Below, piece by piece: positions 17,947 to 27,140 of a stretch of DNA of 64,000 nucleotides. Each line of letters begins with the position of its first letter. Position 1 is the first letter of the stretch. The notes below the pieces were generated by a model. It saw only the letters and a list, made by a program, of their open reading frames with translations, made no database searches and was not told where the DNA came from. A program made the translations under genes and the position numbers. The DNA is from Propionispora sp. 2/2-37 (GTDB lineage: Bacteria > Bacillota > Negativicutes > Propionisporales > Propionisporaceae), in contig NZ_CYSP01000003.1 in the NCBI RefSeq assembly GCF_001298735.1, positions 186,001 to 250,000 on the forward strand. Reading direction: 5' to 3'.

Positions 17947-18540
17947 ATGGAAAAAAAACAGAATAAACGAAGCTTTCCGGGACGCAAATATAAACATTAT
18001 GCTGCCGCGGTAGCCGGTGCTGCCGTGCTCACCGGAGCCGCACTGCCGGGAATCCCGGTAGCCAAAGCAGCAGCCAGCGAAAAATATCCTGATTCTCCCA
18101 AAGCAAAAACCGAACAAACCACCAATTTTTATAAAGATTACGAAAAAGACAAAGACAAAGATAAAGACAAAGATAAAAAAGAACGCAGGGAGCATCATCG
18201 GCACAACCGCCGAGACGGTTGGCATGAACACCGCCATAGCTGGCCCGGTCCTAATGAAAACCAGGCCTGGTACGAAGACGGGCGAGTTTACTATCGCAGT
18301 AGTAACTACGACCGCGATCACTACTATAGCTATACAATCAGCAGCCCTATCGAATTAGTTAAGGATTATGCAGCGCAATACGGCTTCGACCGCTACCGTG
18401 ACGATTTTAAAATACTCAATTTATCAAGAACAACAAGTGTTGTACAAGTAACAAAATACAATACGGGACAACGTTTTCTAGTCTATCTGGACAGGGATCC
18501 CGGCTATGATTGGGAGATTACCGCCGTACGGGCACAATAA
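17947..18540 (+). CDS. exported protein with Lys-Asp repeat tract, unknown function
   Basis: 197 residues. A basic start (MEKKQNKRSFPGRKYKHY) is followed by a hydrophobic segment AAAVAGAAVLTGAALPGIPVAKA, a plausible signal peptide with an AKA-A cleavage site. Next comes a low-complexity (KD)n run (KDYEKDKDKDKDKDKKERRE, around residues 60-80), then a His/Trp/Tyr-rich region, and a folded-looking C-terminus (SPIELVKDYAAQYGFDRYRD through the end) rich in aromatic residues. GGGGGAG precedes the ATG. No catalytic motif is visible. It could bind metal or the cell surface through the charged tract, but that is a guess. It is transcribed with or just ahead of the GerD-like lipoprotein gene. Confidence 0.75.
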   Translation: MEKKQNKRSFPGRKYKHYAAAVAGAAVLTGAALPGIPVAKAAASEKYPDSPKAKTEQTTNFYKDYEKDKDKDKDKDKKERREHHRHNRRDGWHEHRHSWPGPNENQAWYEDGRVYYRSSNYDRDHYYSYTISSPIELVKDYAAQYGFDRYRDDFKILNLSRTTSVVQVTKYNTGQRFLVYLDRDPGYDWEITAVRAQ

Positions 18541-18624
18541 ATTTTGGCCTTTTTTGAGGATTAATATGGGTGTTTTGGTCAACAATAACACCGTAAACAA
18601 TCCTTATTTCTGGAGGTCTAGTAT

Positions 18625-19098
18625 ATGAAACGCCATCCAAGCATAGTATTGATCCTAACTCTCCTGCTTCTGCTGATTTTATCCGGCTGTTCCACAGCGC
18701 CACAACAAAAGCCGATGGATCAGCCGCCTAACACTACGCAGCAGCAAGCAGCGGAGCAACCGCAACAGCCTACCACACCACCCCAAACAGTCATCGATCA
18801 GGGAACGCTATCCATGATGGCCAATAATCCCACCATGATGCGCCAGCTGATGTCCTCTACCGATGCACGGTTGTCCATGACTAAAATCATGAGTTCCAGC
18901 GAAATGCAGCCGGTCATGATGGACATGCTAAGCGACCCCCGCTTGCGGAAAAATATGGTCCAAATGCTGAGCGATCCGGAGATACGCCCGGCAGTGATTG
19001 AAATGATGGCCGATCCGGCAATGAAAGACACTGTAAAAGCCATCGTCCTGGACCCTAAAGTCCGGCCTACTGTTCAGGAGGCAATGCAAGGAAGATAG
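18625..19098 (+). CDS. GerD-like lipoprotein with 13-residue repeats
   Basis: 157 residues. The signal peptide ends LILSGC, a clear lipobox, then a Gln/Pro-rich linker (QQKPMDQPPNTTQQQAAEQP). From about residue 60 the chain consists of 13-residue repeats: MLSDPRLRKNMVQ, MLSDPEIRPAVIE, MMADPAMKDTVKA, IVLDPKVRPTVQE, with more diverged copies before them. This xxxDPxxRxxxxx pattern resembles the central region of spore germination protein GerD, a lipoprotein that gathers germinant receptors in the inner spore membrane. That assignment is by pattern memory only; a generic helical-repeat lipoprotein is the alternative. AGGAGGT-like TGGAGG precedes the ATG. A strong terminator follows. Confidence 0.75.
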   Translation: MKRHPSIVLILTLLLLLILSGCSTAPQQKPMDQPPNTTQQQAAEQPQQPTTPPQTVIDQGTLSMMANNPTMMRQLMSSTDARLSMTKIMSSSEMQPVMMDMLSDPRLRKNMVQMLSDPEIRPAVIEMMADPAMKDTVKAIVLDPKVRPTVQEAMQGR

Positions 19099-19117
19099 TG
19101 CACCCGAATTAACCCCC

Positions 19118-19162
19118 AAAAAAGGGATATTCACTGTTCAACGCAGTGAATATCCCTTTTTT
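19118..19162. terminator. bidirectional terminator between the GerD-like gene and iolA
   Basis: Perfect 19-bp arms (19118-19136 and 19144-19162) with a 7-base loop. The arms begin and end in A6/T6, so both strands get a U tract. It separates the convergent lipoprotein gene and iolA. Confidence 0.92.
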
Positions 19163-19191
19163 ACTAAATCCAAACGATATAAACATGACCA

Positions 19192-20703
19192 TTAACGGGT
19201 GATAGTACCTTCCCAGGTATCTACTTTTGTATCGGTATCCTCTTCCGTAAACCATCTGCTTGTCACGCACTTCGCTTCGGTAAAGAACGCAATGCCGTCT
19301 TTACCCATACAATGCAAATCACCAAAAAAGGATTTTTTATGTCCGGAAAATGGAAATACCGAAATGGGTACCGGAATACCAACATTGACTCCTACCATAC
19401 CGCCATGTGTCCTCCTGGTAAATTCCCTTGCATAATATCCGCTCTGCGTAAATATGCAGGACCCATTGGCAAACGGATTAGCATTCATAACAGCAAGACC
19501 GTGTTCGAAATTTTTTACTCGTTTAATGCAAACAACCGGCCCGAAAATTTCATTCGTTCCGATACTCATTTCTTCTGTCACATGATCAAAAATGGTCGGT
19601 CCGATAAAGAAGCCCTTTTCATAGCCTGGTACGACCACATTCCTGCCGTCCAAAACCAGTTTGGCCCCTTCATCCACCCCTTTATTAATCCACTCCAGCA
19701 CTCTGGCCTTATGCTCTTCCGATACTACCGGCCCCAAAACGGTATCAGGGTCATAAGCAGCCCCCACCTTAACATTCTTTGCTGCCTCCACCAGATATTT
19801 AACAAATTCATCAGCAACCTGTTCTTCTACGCAAACGACGGGTAGTGCCATACAACGTTGTCCTGCGCAGCCAAAACCGGAATTAATAACCCGTGCTGCT
19901 GTCGTTTTCAGGCGGGCATCTTTTAAGACCAACGCATGATTTTTAGCTTCACAAAGAGCCTGAACCCTTTTGCCATGCGCCGCTGCCGTAGAGTAAATAT
20001 GAAGACCGACTGAAGTGGAACCGACATAACAAATACCGACAACATCAGGATGCTCCAACAGTAACTCCGCTTCATGCCGGCTGCAGGTAACTAAGTTGAC
20101 AACACCTTTGGGCAACCCGGCTTCATTTAATAACTCCAGCATCCTGACCGCTGTCTGCGGAACCATGCTGGCAGCCTTAAGCACGAAGGTATTTCCCGTA
20201 GTTATACAAAGCGGAATCATCCAGCCAAAAGGAATCATCGCCGGGAAATTATAGGGTACAATACCGGCGAATACGCCGATAGCTTCCCTGTACATAACGG
20301 TGTCATGGCCGTTGGAAACATTCATAAGCGAGTCACCCTGCATCAAAGAGGGAACAGAACAGGCAAGTTCCACCACTTCAATGGCTTTAAGCACATCGCC
20401 ACGGGCTTCATTCAAATTTTTCCCCAATTCAGTAGCCACCAGCAATGTCAGCTCTTCCAGATGCGCGTCCAGAATGGCTTTATACCGGAACATAATTTGT
20501 ACCCGTACACTGACAGGAGTGGCCGACCAGGCTGGAAAGGCGTTTTTCGCCGCAGCCACCGCCTCATTTACTTCGTCAACAGTGCAGCAGGGCGCTTCCG
20601 CAATAACCTGCCCTGTGTTCGAATCGGTAATCGGCATATATTTTGAAGTCGCCGATTCCTTCCATTCGCCATTTACGCCATACTTTAATCTTTTGATTGC
20701 CAT
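19192..20703 (-). CDS. iolA: methylmalonate/malonate-semialdehyde dehydrogenase (acylating)
   Basis: 503 residues, a CoA-acylating aldehyde dehydrogenase. The nucleophile region FGCAGQRCMALPVV, the NAD-binding GVFAGIVPYNFPAMIPF and the family-specific CTVDEVNEAVAAAKNAFPAW match MmsA/IolA proteins. It converts malonate semialdehyde, the IolJ product, with CoA and NAD to acetyl-CoA and CO2, the last step of inositol breakdown. The upstream ATG at 20718 carries the GGAGGG site within its own reading, so the ATG at 20703 (seven bases downstream of it) is used. It is the last gene of the iolC-to-iolA operon. The 309-base gap to the permease gene means it may also have its own promoter. Confidence 0.95.
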   Translation of the reverse strand: MAIKRLKYGVNGEWKESATSKYMPITDSNTGQVIAEAPCCTVDEVNEAVAAAKNAFPAWSATPVSVRVQIMFRYKAILDAHLEELTLLVATELGKNLNEARGDVLKAIEVVELACSVPSLMQGDSLMNVSNGHDTVMYREAIGVFAGIVPYNFPAMIPFGWMIPLCITTGNTFVLKAASMVPQTAVRMLELLNEAGLPKGVVNLVTCSRHEAELLLEHPDVVGICYVGSTSVGLHIYSTAAAHGKRVQALCEAKNHALVLKDARLKTTAARVINSGFGCAGQRCMALPVVCVEEQVADEFVKYLVEAAKNVKVGAAYDPDTVLGPVVSEEHKARVLEWINKGVDEGAKLVLDGRNVVVPGYEKGFFIGPTIFDHVTEEMSIGTNEIFGPVVCIKRVKNFEHGLAVMNANPFANGSCIFTQSGYYAREFTRRTHGGMVGVNVGIPVPISVFPFSGHKKSFFGDLHCMGKDGIAFFTEAKCVTSRWFTEEDTDTKVDTWEGTITR

Positions 20704-21012
20704 ACTCTTTCCCTCCATCGCTTTTTATATACTATCTTTACAAATCTATTGATAGACCAGCGTCAGCCGCTGTGCGCTCTGCCGGGCAGCTACCGAACAT
20801 CAGCCTACCCCGTAGCTGCGCCGTAATATCCGGCCCATGCGGCTGCGCGAGCAATATCACAATTTTCTGCGGTCATAAACCCTCATCAGGGCTGCCGACT
20901 TATCACGCTTCCCCTATTCCCATTAAAATTTGTCGTAAAACCGCCATCTCAAGCCTTTATCCGTCACATCACGAAGTGCGCCGCCTATCAATCCATACAA
21001 CCGAGTCGCGAA
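20704..21012. other. intergenic gap between GntP-family permease and iolA, nothing recognised
   Basis: 309 bases within the iol operon. I see no gene, no strong hairpin with a U tract and no promoter with good -35 and -10 boxes. Some GC-rich imperfect repeats (GGGCAGC, GCCGGGCAG) are present around 20790-20840. It could be the residue of a decayed gene. Confidence 0.4.
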
Positions 21013-22428
21013 TTAAGCCAGTCCCGTAAAACTATAGAACAGCAGACAAATAACAGCGATCAACGGCTTAATTAACGTGAGAACAAATACATCATAGTAA
21101 GATTCCCGGTGAGACAAACCACAAACGGCAATCAGGGTCACCAGAGCACCGGAGTGGGGAACTGTATCAATCCCTTCCGACGCCAGGCATACGATCCTGT
21201 GCAGTATATCAGGCGGCATTCCAATTGAATTGGCCCAGGCCAGCCATTCATTCCCCAGCATTCCCAGTGCAATAGTCAAACCGCCCGAAGCCGAGCCGGT
21301 AATTCCCGTCATGATGTTGGTCGTAACAATTGCGGACAGCAACGGACCGGAGCCAATAGACAAGTTCAATAATGTATTTTTTATGATCTGAAATCCGTCC
21401 AAACTTGCTATAACACTCCCATAAGCATAGCCGGAGGCCACATTCAATATCGCAGTGACCGAAGATATAGCCCCGGAATTTAGAGGCTCAAGTAAGCCGC
21501 CCCGTATTTTCAGGCGTTTTCGTCCAATAACGGCAGCACAAAGGCTTCCTACTATCAAAGCCGTATTAATCGACCAGATGGACTGTACCCGCTCCACATT
21601 TGGACTTAATAAAGAAATTTTCAGCGGCACCAACGCTGCTAAGCTGTTAGGGTCCCAATGATACGCCCAATTCCAGTGAAAGGGATTGCTCATGACCAGA
21701 TTAATGATGACCACAATCAACAACGGAACTGACGCTGCGCCCCAGTGCGGCATCCCTTCAGCTACGGCTTCCGGTTCATTAAGCCGGTGCTCACCGTACC
21801 CTTCTCCCTTTGAGACAAGTTTTTTATATCGATAGCTAATCCAGCCCCAGCCTAACAAAAAATAGGCTGCCGCTCCAACCAAACCGGTTACTATTCCCGC
21901 CCAGGTAGTTGTACCAAAAAAAGCGGTGGGAATTACGTTCTGAATCTGCGGAGTCCCCGGCAGGGCAATCATCGCATAAGTAAAAATTCCCATCCATAAA
22001 GTAGCCGGCATGAGACGCTTGGGGATATTGGCCCGGCGAAACAAAATAGCGGAAAAAGGATACATGACAAATGCCACCACAAAGACACTAAGCCCGCCAT
22101 AAGTCAATACTCCACATCCCAGAAGAACAGCCAGAATAGCCTGTTTTTCTCCTAACGACTCAACAATCTTAGCGGCAACAGCACTCGCCAAACCACCTTT
22201 TTCCATGATTTTGGCGAATACCGCCCCCAGCAAAAAAACCGGGTAATAAGTTTTAATATATTCTGCGGCTTTGGTCATATAAATTTCACTAAATACAGGC
22301 ATTACACCATAATCACTGCCCAGCGAAGCAACTATGGCAAAGGCAGGCGCTATTAAAATAATGGAATAGCCACGATAAGCAAAAAACATAAGCAAAAGCA
22401 AACTAATAAAAATAAATATACCGTCCAC
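21013..22428 (-). CDS. GntP-family permease
   Basis: 471 residues with about twelve hydrophobic segments and the features of the gluconate/GntP ion-transporter superfamily: a pore-region sequence AKIMEKGGLASAVAAKIVES, ALPGTPQIQN, and a C-terminal GIDTVPHSGALVTLI. Family members import sugar acids and hydroxy acids with protons. In an inositol operon it might carry inositol, an inosose or a pathway acid, but the substrate is inferred only from position. The frame can be read from TTG at 22446, but AAGGAG lies inside that extension and points to the GTG at 22428, five bases downstream. It sits between the HIT protein gene and iolA on the same strand. Confidence 0.9.
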   Translation of the reverse strand: MDGIFIFISLLLLMFFAYRGYSIILIAPAFAIVASLGSDYGVMPVFSEIYMTKAAEYIKTYYPVFLLGAVFAKIMEKGGLASAVAAKIVESLGEKQAILAVLLGCGVLTYGGLSVFVVAFVMYPFSAILFRRANIPKRLMPATLWMGIFTYAMIALPGTPQIQNVIPTAFFGTTTWAGIVTGLVGAAAYFLLGWGWISYRYKKLVSKGEGYGEHRLNEPEAVAEGMPHWGAASVPLLIVVIINLVMSNPFHWNWAYHWDPNSLAALVPLKISLLSPNVERVQSIWSINTALIVGSLCAAVIGRKRLKIRGGLLEPLNSGAISSVTAILNVASGYAYGSVIASLDGFQIIKNTLLNLSIGSGPLLSAIVTTNIMTGITGSASGGLTIALGMLGNEWLAWANSIGMPPDILHRIVCLASEGIDTVPHSGALVTLIAVCGLSHRESYYDVFVLTLIKPLIAVICLLFYSFTGLA

Positions 22429-22449
22429 AGAAGCTCCTTCTACCAATCT

Positions 22450-22875
22450 TTATAAATTATCCTTGATCGATTTAATTAATTGATCATACTCCCCGTCACT
22501 AAGCCATGCTTTATTGTCGGGACTCATGTCAAACGTACTGCCCCAGGAATACTCATTCTTATATTTAGGAACAATATGAAAATGAAGATGGGGTAATTTA
22601 TCCGAATAGGCGCCATAGTTAATGTTGTCAGGATTGCATGCCTTTTGTACAGCGTGAGCTGCCTGTGCCAAATCGTGCATATATAAAGTCTGTTCCTCGT
22701 TGCTGAGCTCATACAGTTCCCCTTTATGTCCGTTAAAAGACAACAGGCATCTTCCCCGGTAAGTTTGTTCTCTAAACAAATACAGGGTGGAAATTCTTAA
22801 TTCCGCTATTTTTAGCATTAACGCCTGCAGTCTTTGATCTTTTGTACAATGGAAACAGCTATGATCATAATTCAT
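22450..22875 (-). CDS. HIT-family (histidine triad) protein
   Basis: 141 residues with the histidine triad HLHFHIVPK near residue 97, the catalytic motif of HIT nucleotide hydrolases and transferases, and an N-terminal CFHC that may bind zinc with a further histidine. HIT enzymes act on phosphoramidates, dinucleoside polyphosphates or nucleotide-sugars. It lies in the middle of the iol operon, 94 bases after iolH and about 20 bases before the permease gene, so it is co-transcribed. No step of known inositol catabolism needs a HIT enzyme, so its role there is open. The GGGAGG upstream of the ATG supports the start. Confidence 0.92.
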   Translation of the reverse strand: MNYDHSCFHCTKDQRLQALMLKIAELRISTLYLFREQTYRGRCLLSFNGHKGELYELSNEEQTLYMHDLAQAAHAVQKACNPDNINYGAYSDKLPHLHFHIVPKYKNEYSWGSTFDMSPDNKAWLSDGEYDQLIKSIKDNL

Positions 22876-22969
22876 GAAATTCCTCCCTTTCTATATCGGA
22901 CTATATGGTATGGGATGGCCGGAAGCCATCCCATACCCATACCTCGTAAGCCTCTTTATTTCAGTTTAA

Positions 22970-23857
22970 CTATTTGCTTAAAAGTTCCCTCTCGATTCTT
23001 TCACGGGTTTCCGGAGCTTGTTTTGCCATTTTTTCCGGATAGCCGAATAGGGATACACAGGCGATAGCTTCTCCACCGACTTTAAAGCTTCTATTCGCAA
23101 AGTTCATTTCACGCAACGTTTCGAAAATACCGGCAAAATCCACTTCTCCCTCACCCAGTCCGCAATGCTGATGTATGGTGGCATTGACTCCGGGAGGATT
23201 TAAAATGTAACGGCAATCCACCGTCTGATTCATTGTATCGGCAAACAAAACATGCGACAAATCCTCTCCTGCATATTTGAGCATGGAACGTACATCACCT
23301 TTACCCTGATCATAGAAAAAGCCGTGTGGCGCCGAATATACGTACTTCAAATTATCCGAACGGTATGACTTTACCAGATCACAGGTTTCATTGTTCAATT
23401 CACAAAAATCATAAGGATGAGACTGGATTTCGACCCGAATCCCTTCTTTTTCAAACAGGGGCAAAAGTTCATCCACCGAACGAAACCACATACCATTGCA
23501 GATTTCCTGCTGATTCGGATCCCCTGAAAGTTCCGTGTTAATTACTTGCACACCCATATTAACCGCTATTTCTACTATTTTTTTCCAGTTTGCCACCGCC
23601 ATTTTACGTTGTTCTTCCGTCGGACCGGACCAGCGGTAAACAACAATAAAAGAGGATATTTCAACACCCGTCTCTGCCAAAGCTTTCCGGTATTCGGCTT
23701 CACACTCCCTGGAAAATAACGGATGTTTATAGAACGGGTTAATTCGCGGATGCGGCGACTGCTCAATATATTTATAGCCCCAGTCGGCAACCTGATGGAC
23801 CATATCGTTAATGCTCATTTGTTTTGCAAGGACATCCACATCAAAGGCAATTTTCAT
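22970..23857 (-). CDS. iolH: sugar-phosphate isomerase/epimerase-like protein, IolH type
   Basis: 295 residues, a TIM-barrel of the xylose-isomerase/AP-endonuclease-2 superfamily. The start MKIAFDVDVLAKQMSINDMV, the YIEQSPHPRINPFYKHP segment and the metal-ligand-rich EIQSHPYDF and HVLFADTMNQ regions match IolH proteins found with iol genes. The exact reaction of IolH is not firmly known; it is generally taken as an isomerase/epimerase acting on an inositol-derived keto compound. The longer frame from 23899 has no binding site. GGGAGGT lies eight bases before the ATG at 23857, which is therefore preferred. It follows iolD in the operon after 190 bases that hold an inverted repeat. Confidence 0.85.
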   Translation of the reverse strand: MKIAFDVDVLAKQMSINDMVHQVADWGYKYIEQSPHPRINPFYKHPLFSRECEAEYRKALAETGVEISSFIVVYRWSGPTEEQRKMAVANWKKIVEIAVNMGVQVINTELSGDPNQQEICNGMWFRSVDELLPLFEKEGIRVEIQSHPYDFCELNNETCDLVKSYRSDNLKYVYSAPHGFFYDQGKGDVRSMLKYAGEDLSHVLFADTMNQTVDCRYILNPPGVNATIHQHCGLGEGEVDFAGIFETLREMNFANRSFKVGGEAIACVSLFGYPEKMAKQAPETRERIERELLSK

Positions 23858-23981
23858 GAACAAGACCTCCCGCCTGATTATCTTTTGTAGCAAAAACACT
23901 GTGATTACAGTTCAGCCAAAGACAGCATTCTTTCCTGCAGTACGTCGCCACTGCGACAGAGCACAGCCGCGCCCTCCGGGC

Positions 23982-24013
23982 CGGCAGGCCGGTTAAGCGG
24001 AAGCGGCCTGCCG
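23982..24013. repeat. GC-rich inverted repeat between iolD and iolH
   Basis: Perfect 10-bp arms CGGCAGGCCG (23982-23991) and CGGCCTGCCG (24004-24013) with a 12-base loop and no U tract. It may stabilise the 3' end of the iolD-proximal mRNA or be an intergenic repeat element. Confidence 0.6.
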
Positions 24014-24049
24014 CATCATTTGCCCTGCAGTTTCTGCTCTGCATTGCCG

Positions 24050-25987
24050 TTAGTATTTTCTGGCTTTGTCGATATTCTCCCGAACCGTCTTATAAACCGT
24101 TTGTATCCGTTCGCTGCCGCTAACCTCGGCAACGCCAACCCGCCACCAGGAATTGTATTTATGGATCATGGTTTTAGGCAGGACCTTAATATCAATTAAA
24201 GTGGATACCGACTGCTTTTGGGCATCGGCCAGCGCCGCTTTCAATTGCTCAACGGTTTTTACGGTATAGGTTTTACAGCCGTAAGCAGCTGCGTTCATTG
24301 CAAAATCAACCGGCACAAAGCCGCCGTCAAGTTTTCCGGTTACTTCATTTCTAAACCGGAACTCGGTCCCGAAACTGCCGCTGCCATGTTCCATCTGCAA
24401 ATTGTTAATGCAGCCGAAAGTTATATTATCGAATAAGATGATATTGATTTTTTTACGTTCCTGAATAGACGTCGGCAGTTCCGAATGCAGCATCATATAC
24501 GACCCGTCGCCCAAAAAGGCGTATACTTCCTTATCCGGTTCGGCCAGCTTGACCCCCAGTGCGGCATTGATCTCATACCCCATGCAGGAAAACCCGTACT
24601 CCAAATGGTAGGTGTTGACGCCCTTTGCCCGCCAGACCCGCTGTAAATCCCCGGGCAAACTGCCGGCCGCCCCCACAACAATGTCTTTTCCCGTCAGAAA
24701 TTCATTCAGTACTCCCAGCACCCTGCTTTGTGTCAGGCAGGACCCGGTAAGCTCCTTAAACTCTTCCAAAACGGCACGGTCCAGGTGGTCGTCAATTTCC
24801 GGCACAAACGCTTTACCGGTGTATTCCACGCCGTACACCCGGTCGACTTCCACCCGCAGCCGTTCTCTGCAAGCCGCAATTTCAGTGCTGTACCCGCTTT
24901 TATACCCTGCTTTTTTCAATTTCTCGGTCAGTGCTTCCAAAGCAACCTTGGCGTCAGCGATAACCTTTACACCATCAAGTTTGTAAGCATCAAAGGCGGC
25001 CACGTTAATGTTGACAAAATTTACGTCCGGATTCTGGAATATCCATTTGGACGATGTAGTAAAATCGGTATACCGTGTGCCAACTCCGATGACAAGATCC
25101 GCCTCTTTGGCAATCGCATTGGCGGCCAGACTACCCGTTTCCCCAATACCGCCTAAATTCAAGGGATGATCCCAAACAATGGCACTTTTCCCCGCCTGTG
25201 TTTCGCCGAAGGGAATGGCAAAGGTTTCAGCAAATACCCGTAAGGCCTCGGCAGCCTCCGAATACTTAACTCCGCCGCCGCAGATAAGTATCGGCTTTTT
25301 CTTGGCTACGATCTGCCGGACCGCATCAGCAAGCATCTCCTGTGTCGCCGGCCGGCGTTCAATCCGGTGGACACGCTTTTGAAAGAAATAGTCCGGATAA
25401 TCATAGGCTTCCCCCTGCACGTCCTGCGGTAATGCAATCGTTACCGCTCCGGTGTCGGCAGGATCAGTCAAGACCCTCATGGCATTGATGCAGGCCGTCA
25501 TCAGCTGTTCCGGACGATGGACACGGTCCCAGTATTTGCTCACCGCCTTAAAGGCATCATTGGTACTAATGGATAAATTATAAAATTGTTCAATCTGCTG
25601 CAAAACCGGATCAGGCTGCCTGGTAGCATATACGTCGCCAGGTAAAAATAAAACAGGAATACGGTTTGCCGTGGCCGTGGCCGCTGCGGTTACCATATTG
25701 GCGGCTCCCGGACCTACCGACGATGTGCAGGCATAGATCTGTCTTCTTAACTTCTGTTTGGCAAATCCGGTAGCGGCGTGTGCCATCCCCTGTTCATTCC
25801 GTCCCTGATGAACGATCAGCTCTCCCGGATCTTGCTCTAAAGCCTGCCCTAATCCCAGGACATTGCCGTGACCAAATATGGTAAATATCCCTTTAATGAA
25901 TTTTGTTTCGACTCCGTCCACTTCCACATACTGATTATCCAAAAATTTTACAAGTGCTTGTGCAACTGTAAGCCTTAACGTTTTCAT
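24050..25987 (-). CDS. iolD: 3D-(3,5/4)-trihydroxycyclohexane-1,2-dione hydrolase
   Basis: 645 residues, a thiamine-diphosphate enzyme of the acetolactate-synthase superfamily. [15 protein letters not shown] and [19 protein letters not shown] lie in the pyrimidine-binding domain, with the catalytic glutamate in [26 protein letters not shown] lies in the middle domain, and the diphosphate-binding [18 protein letters not shown] near residue 490. It opens the ring of the diketone made by IolE to give 5-deoxy-glucuronate. The length and motifs match IolD closely. GAGGTGAGAGA precedes the ATG. It is the fourth gene of the operon, between iolE and iolH. Confidence 0.97.
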   Translation of the reverse strand: MKTLRLTVAQALVKFLDNQYVEVDGVETKFIKGIFTIFGHGNVLGLGQALEQDPGELIVHQGRNEQGMAHAATGFAKQKLRRQIYACTSSVGPGAANMVTAAATATANRIPVLFLPGDVYATRQPDPVLQQIEQFYNLSISTNDAFKAVSKYWDRVHRPEQLMTACINAMRVLTDPADTGAVTIALPQDVQGEAYDYPDYFFQKRVHRIERRPATQEMLADAVRQIVAKKKPILICGGGVKYSEAAEALRVFAETFAIPFGETQAGKSAIVWDHPLNLGGIGETGSLAANAIAKEADLVIGVGTRYTDFTTSSKWIFQNPDVNFVNINVAAFDAYKLDGVKVIADAKVALEALTEKLKKAGYKSGYSTEIAACRERLRVEVDRVYGVEYTGKAFVPEIDDHLDRAVLEEFKELTGSCLTQSRVLGVLNEFLTGKDIVVGAAGSLPGDLQRVWRAKGVNTYHLEYGFSCMGYEINAALGVKLAEPDKEVYAFLGDGSYMMLHSELPTSIQERKKINIILFDNITFGCINNLQMEHGSGSFGTEFRFRNEVTGKLDGGFVPVDFAMNAAAYGCKTYTVKTVEQLKAALADAQKQSVSTLIDIKVLPKTMIHKYNSWWRVGVAEVSGSERIQTVYKTVRENIDKARKY

Positions 25988-26057
25988 TCTCTCACCTCAC
26001 CCGTTTTCATGCGCCATATTGCAGTAGGTATCCATCTGCCGTACTGTCTCCGGCGCA

Positions 26058-26951
26058 TCAGATTTTTAATTTATCTTTCAAATACTTTCTGGCTTTTAAC
26101 GCATACTCCAGCGGATTTGCTATGCCGGGATCCTGTTCGGCTTCCACAAGCAGCCAGCCCTCATAATCATTTTCCTCCAGGATGGCGCACAACGGCACAA
26201 AATCAATACAGCCGTCACCCGGCACAGTAAAGGCGCCGGCCCTTACCCCTTGCAGAAAACTCAGCTTTTCCTGCTTTACCTTATATCTCATCTCCGGCCG
26301 TACATCCTTCAAATGGACATGCTTGACGCGGTGTACATATTGTTTTAACAAGGCATACGGGTTCTCGCCGGAATAGACCAAATGACCGGAATCAAACAGC
26401 AAGTAGACCAGATTTTCATCCGTCATGGCCATAAGCCGGTCGATTTCTTCCGTAGTTTGGACCACAGTTCCCATATGATGATGGTAAACCAGTTTCATCT
26501 CTTTTTCCCTGGCTAATGCCCCCAGCCGGTTAAGTCCTGTGGCAAGGGTTTCCCACTCTGCATCAGTAAGGCAGTATTTTCCCTCGAATATGGGAACATC
26601 CTTACCCTGAATACTATGCCCCTGTTCCGATACCACAATCACTTTGGCTCCCAGGGCATGCAGAAAATCCCTGTGCTTGATAAAAGCTTTTTCTGTCTCA
26701 GCATAAGGTTTTGTCGTTAAAAAGGCACTAAACCAGGCGCTGGCAATCTGCAAGCCCCGCAAGGCCAGGGCTTTTTGCAGTACCTGTACATCCTGAGGAT
26801 ATTTCCCGCCTACTTCGCATCCGTCAAAACCAGCCAGCGCCATTTCGCTGATACATTGCTCAAAGGTATTTTCCCTGCCCAAATCCGGCATATCATCATT
26901 GGTCCAGGCTATCGGCGCAACCCCTACCTTGACCTTTTCCCTGTTCAACAT
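26058..26951 (-). CDS. iolE: myo-inosose-2 dehydratase
   Basis: 297 residues, a TIM-barrel of the same superfamily as IolH and IolI but with IolE hallmarks: the N-terminal [58 protein letters not shown] and the metal ligands in [13 protein letters not shown] and [10 protein letters not shown]. It dehydrates scyllo-inosose (2-keto-myo-inositol) to the trihydroxycyclohexane dione used by IolD. GGAGGGGAG lies directly upstream of the ATG. It is the third gene of the operon, 189 bases after iolB and 70 before iolD. Confidence 0.96.
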   Translation of the reverse strand: MLNREKVKVGVAPIAWTNDDMPDLGRENTFEQCISEMALAGFDGCEVGGKYPQDVQVLQKALALRGLQIASAWFSAFLTTKPYAETEKAFIKHRDFLHALGAKVIVVSEQGHSIQGKDVPIFEGKYCLTDAEWETLATGLNRLGALAREKEMKLVYHHHMGTVVQTTEEIDRLMAMTDENLVYLLFDSGHLVYSGENPYALLKQYVHRVKHVHLKDVRPEMRYKVKQEKLSFLQGVRAGAFTVPGDGCIDFVPLCAILEENDYEGWLLVEAEQDPGIANPLEYALKARKYLKDKLKI

Positions 26952-27140
26952 ATGCTCCCCTCCAAACGCCGTTCGTTTTTATCCTACAGTTCTAACCCAG
27001 ATTATTTCCGACTCCATAAAGAACGGACATCCCCCGTTCCGTTGCTAACCCATATTCTCCGATTACCATGTGCAGAGAGAATTCGCATCCCCTTCTAAAA
27101 ATATTGATAATGTAAAATTTTCTTATAATTCATTGCAAAA

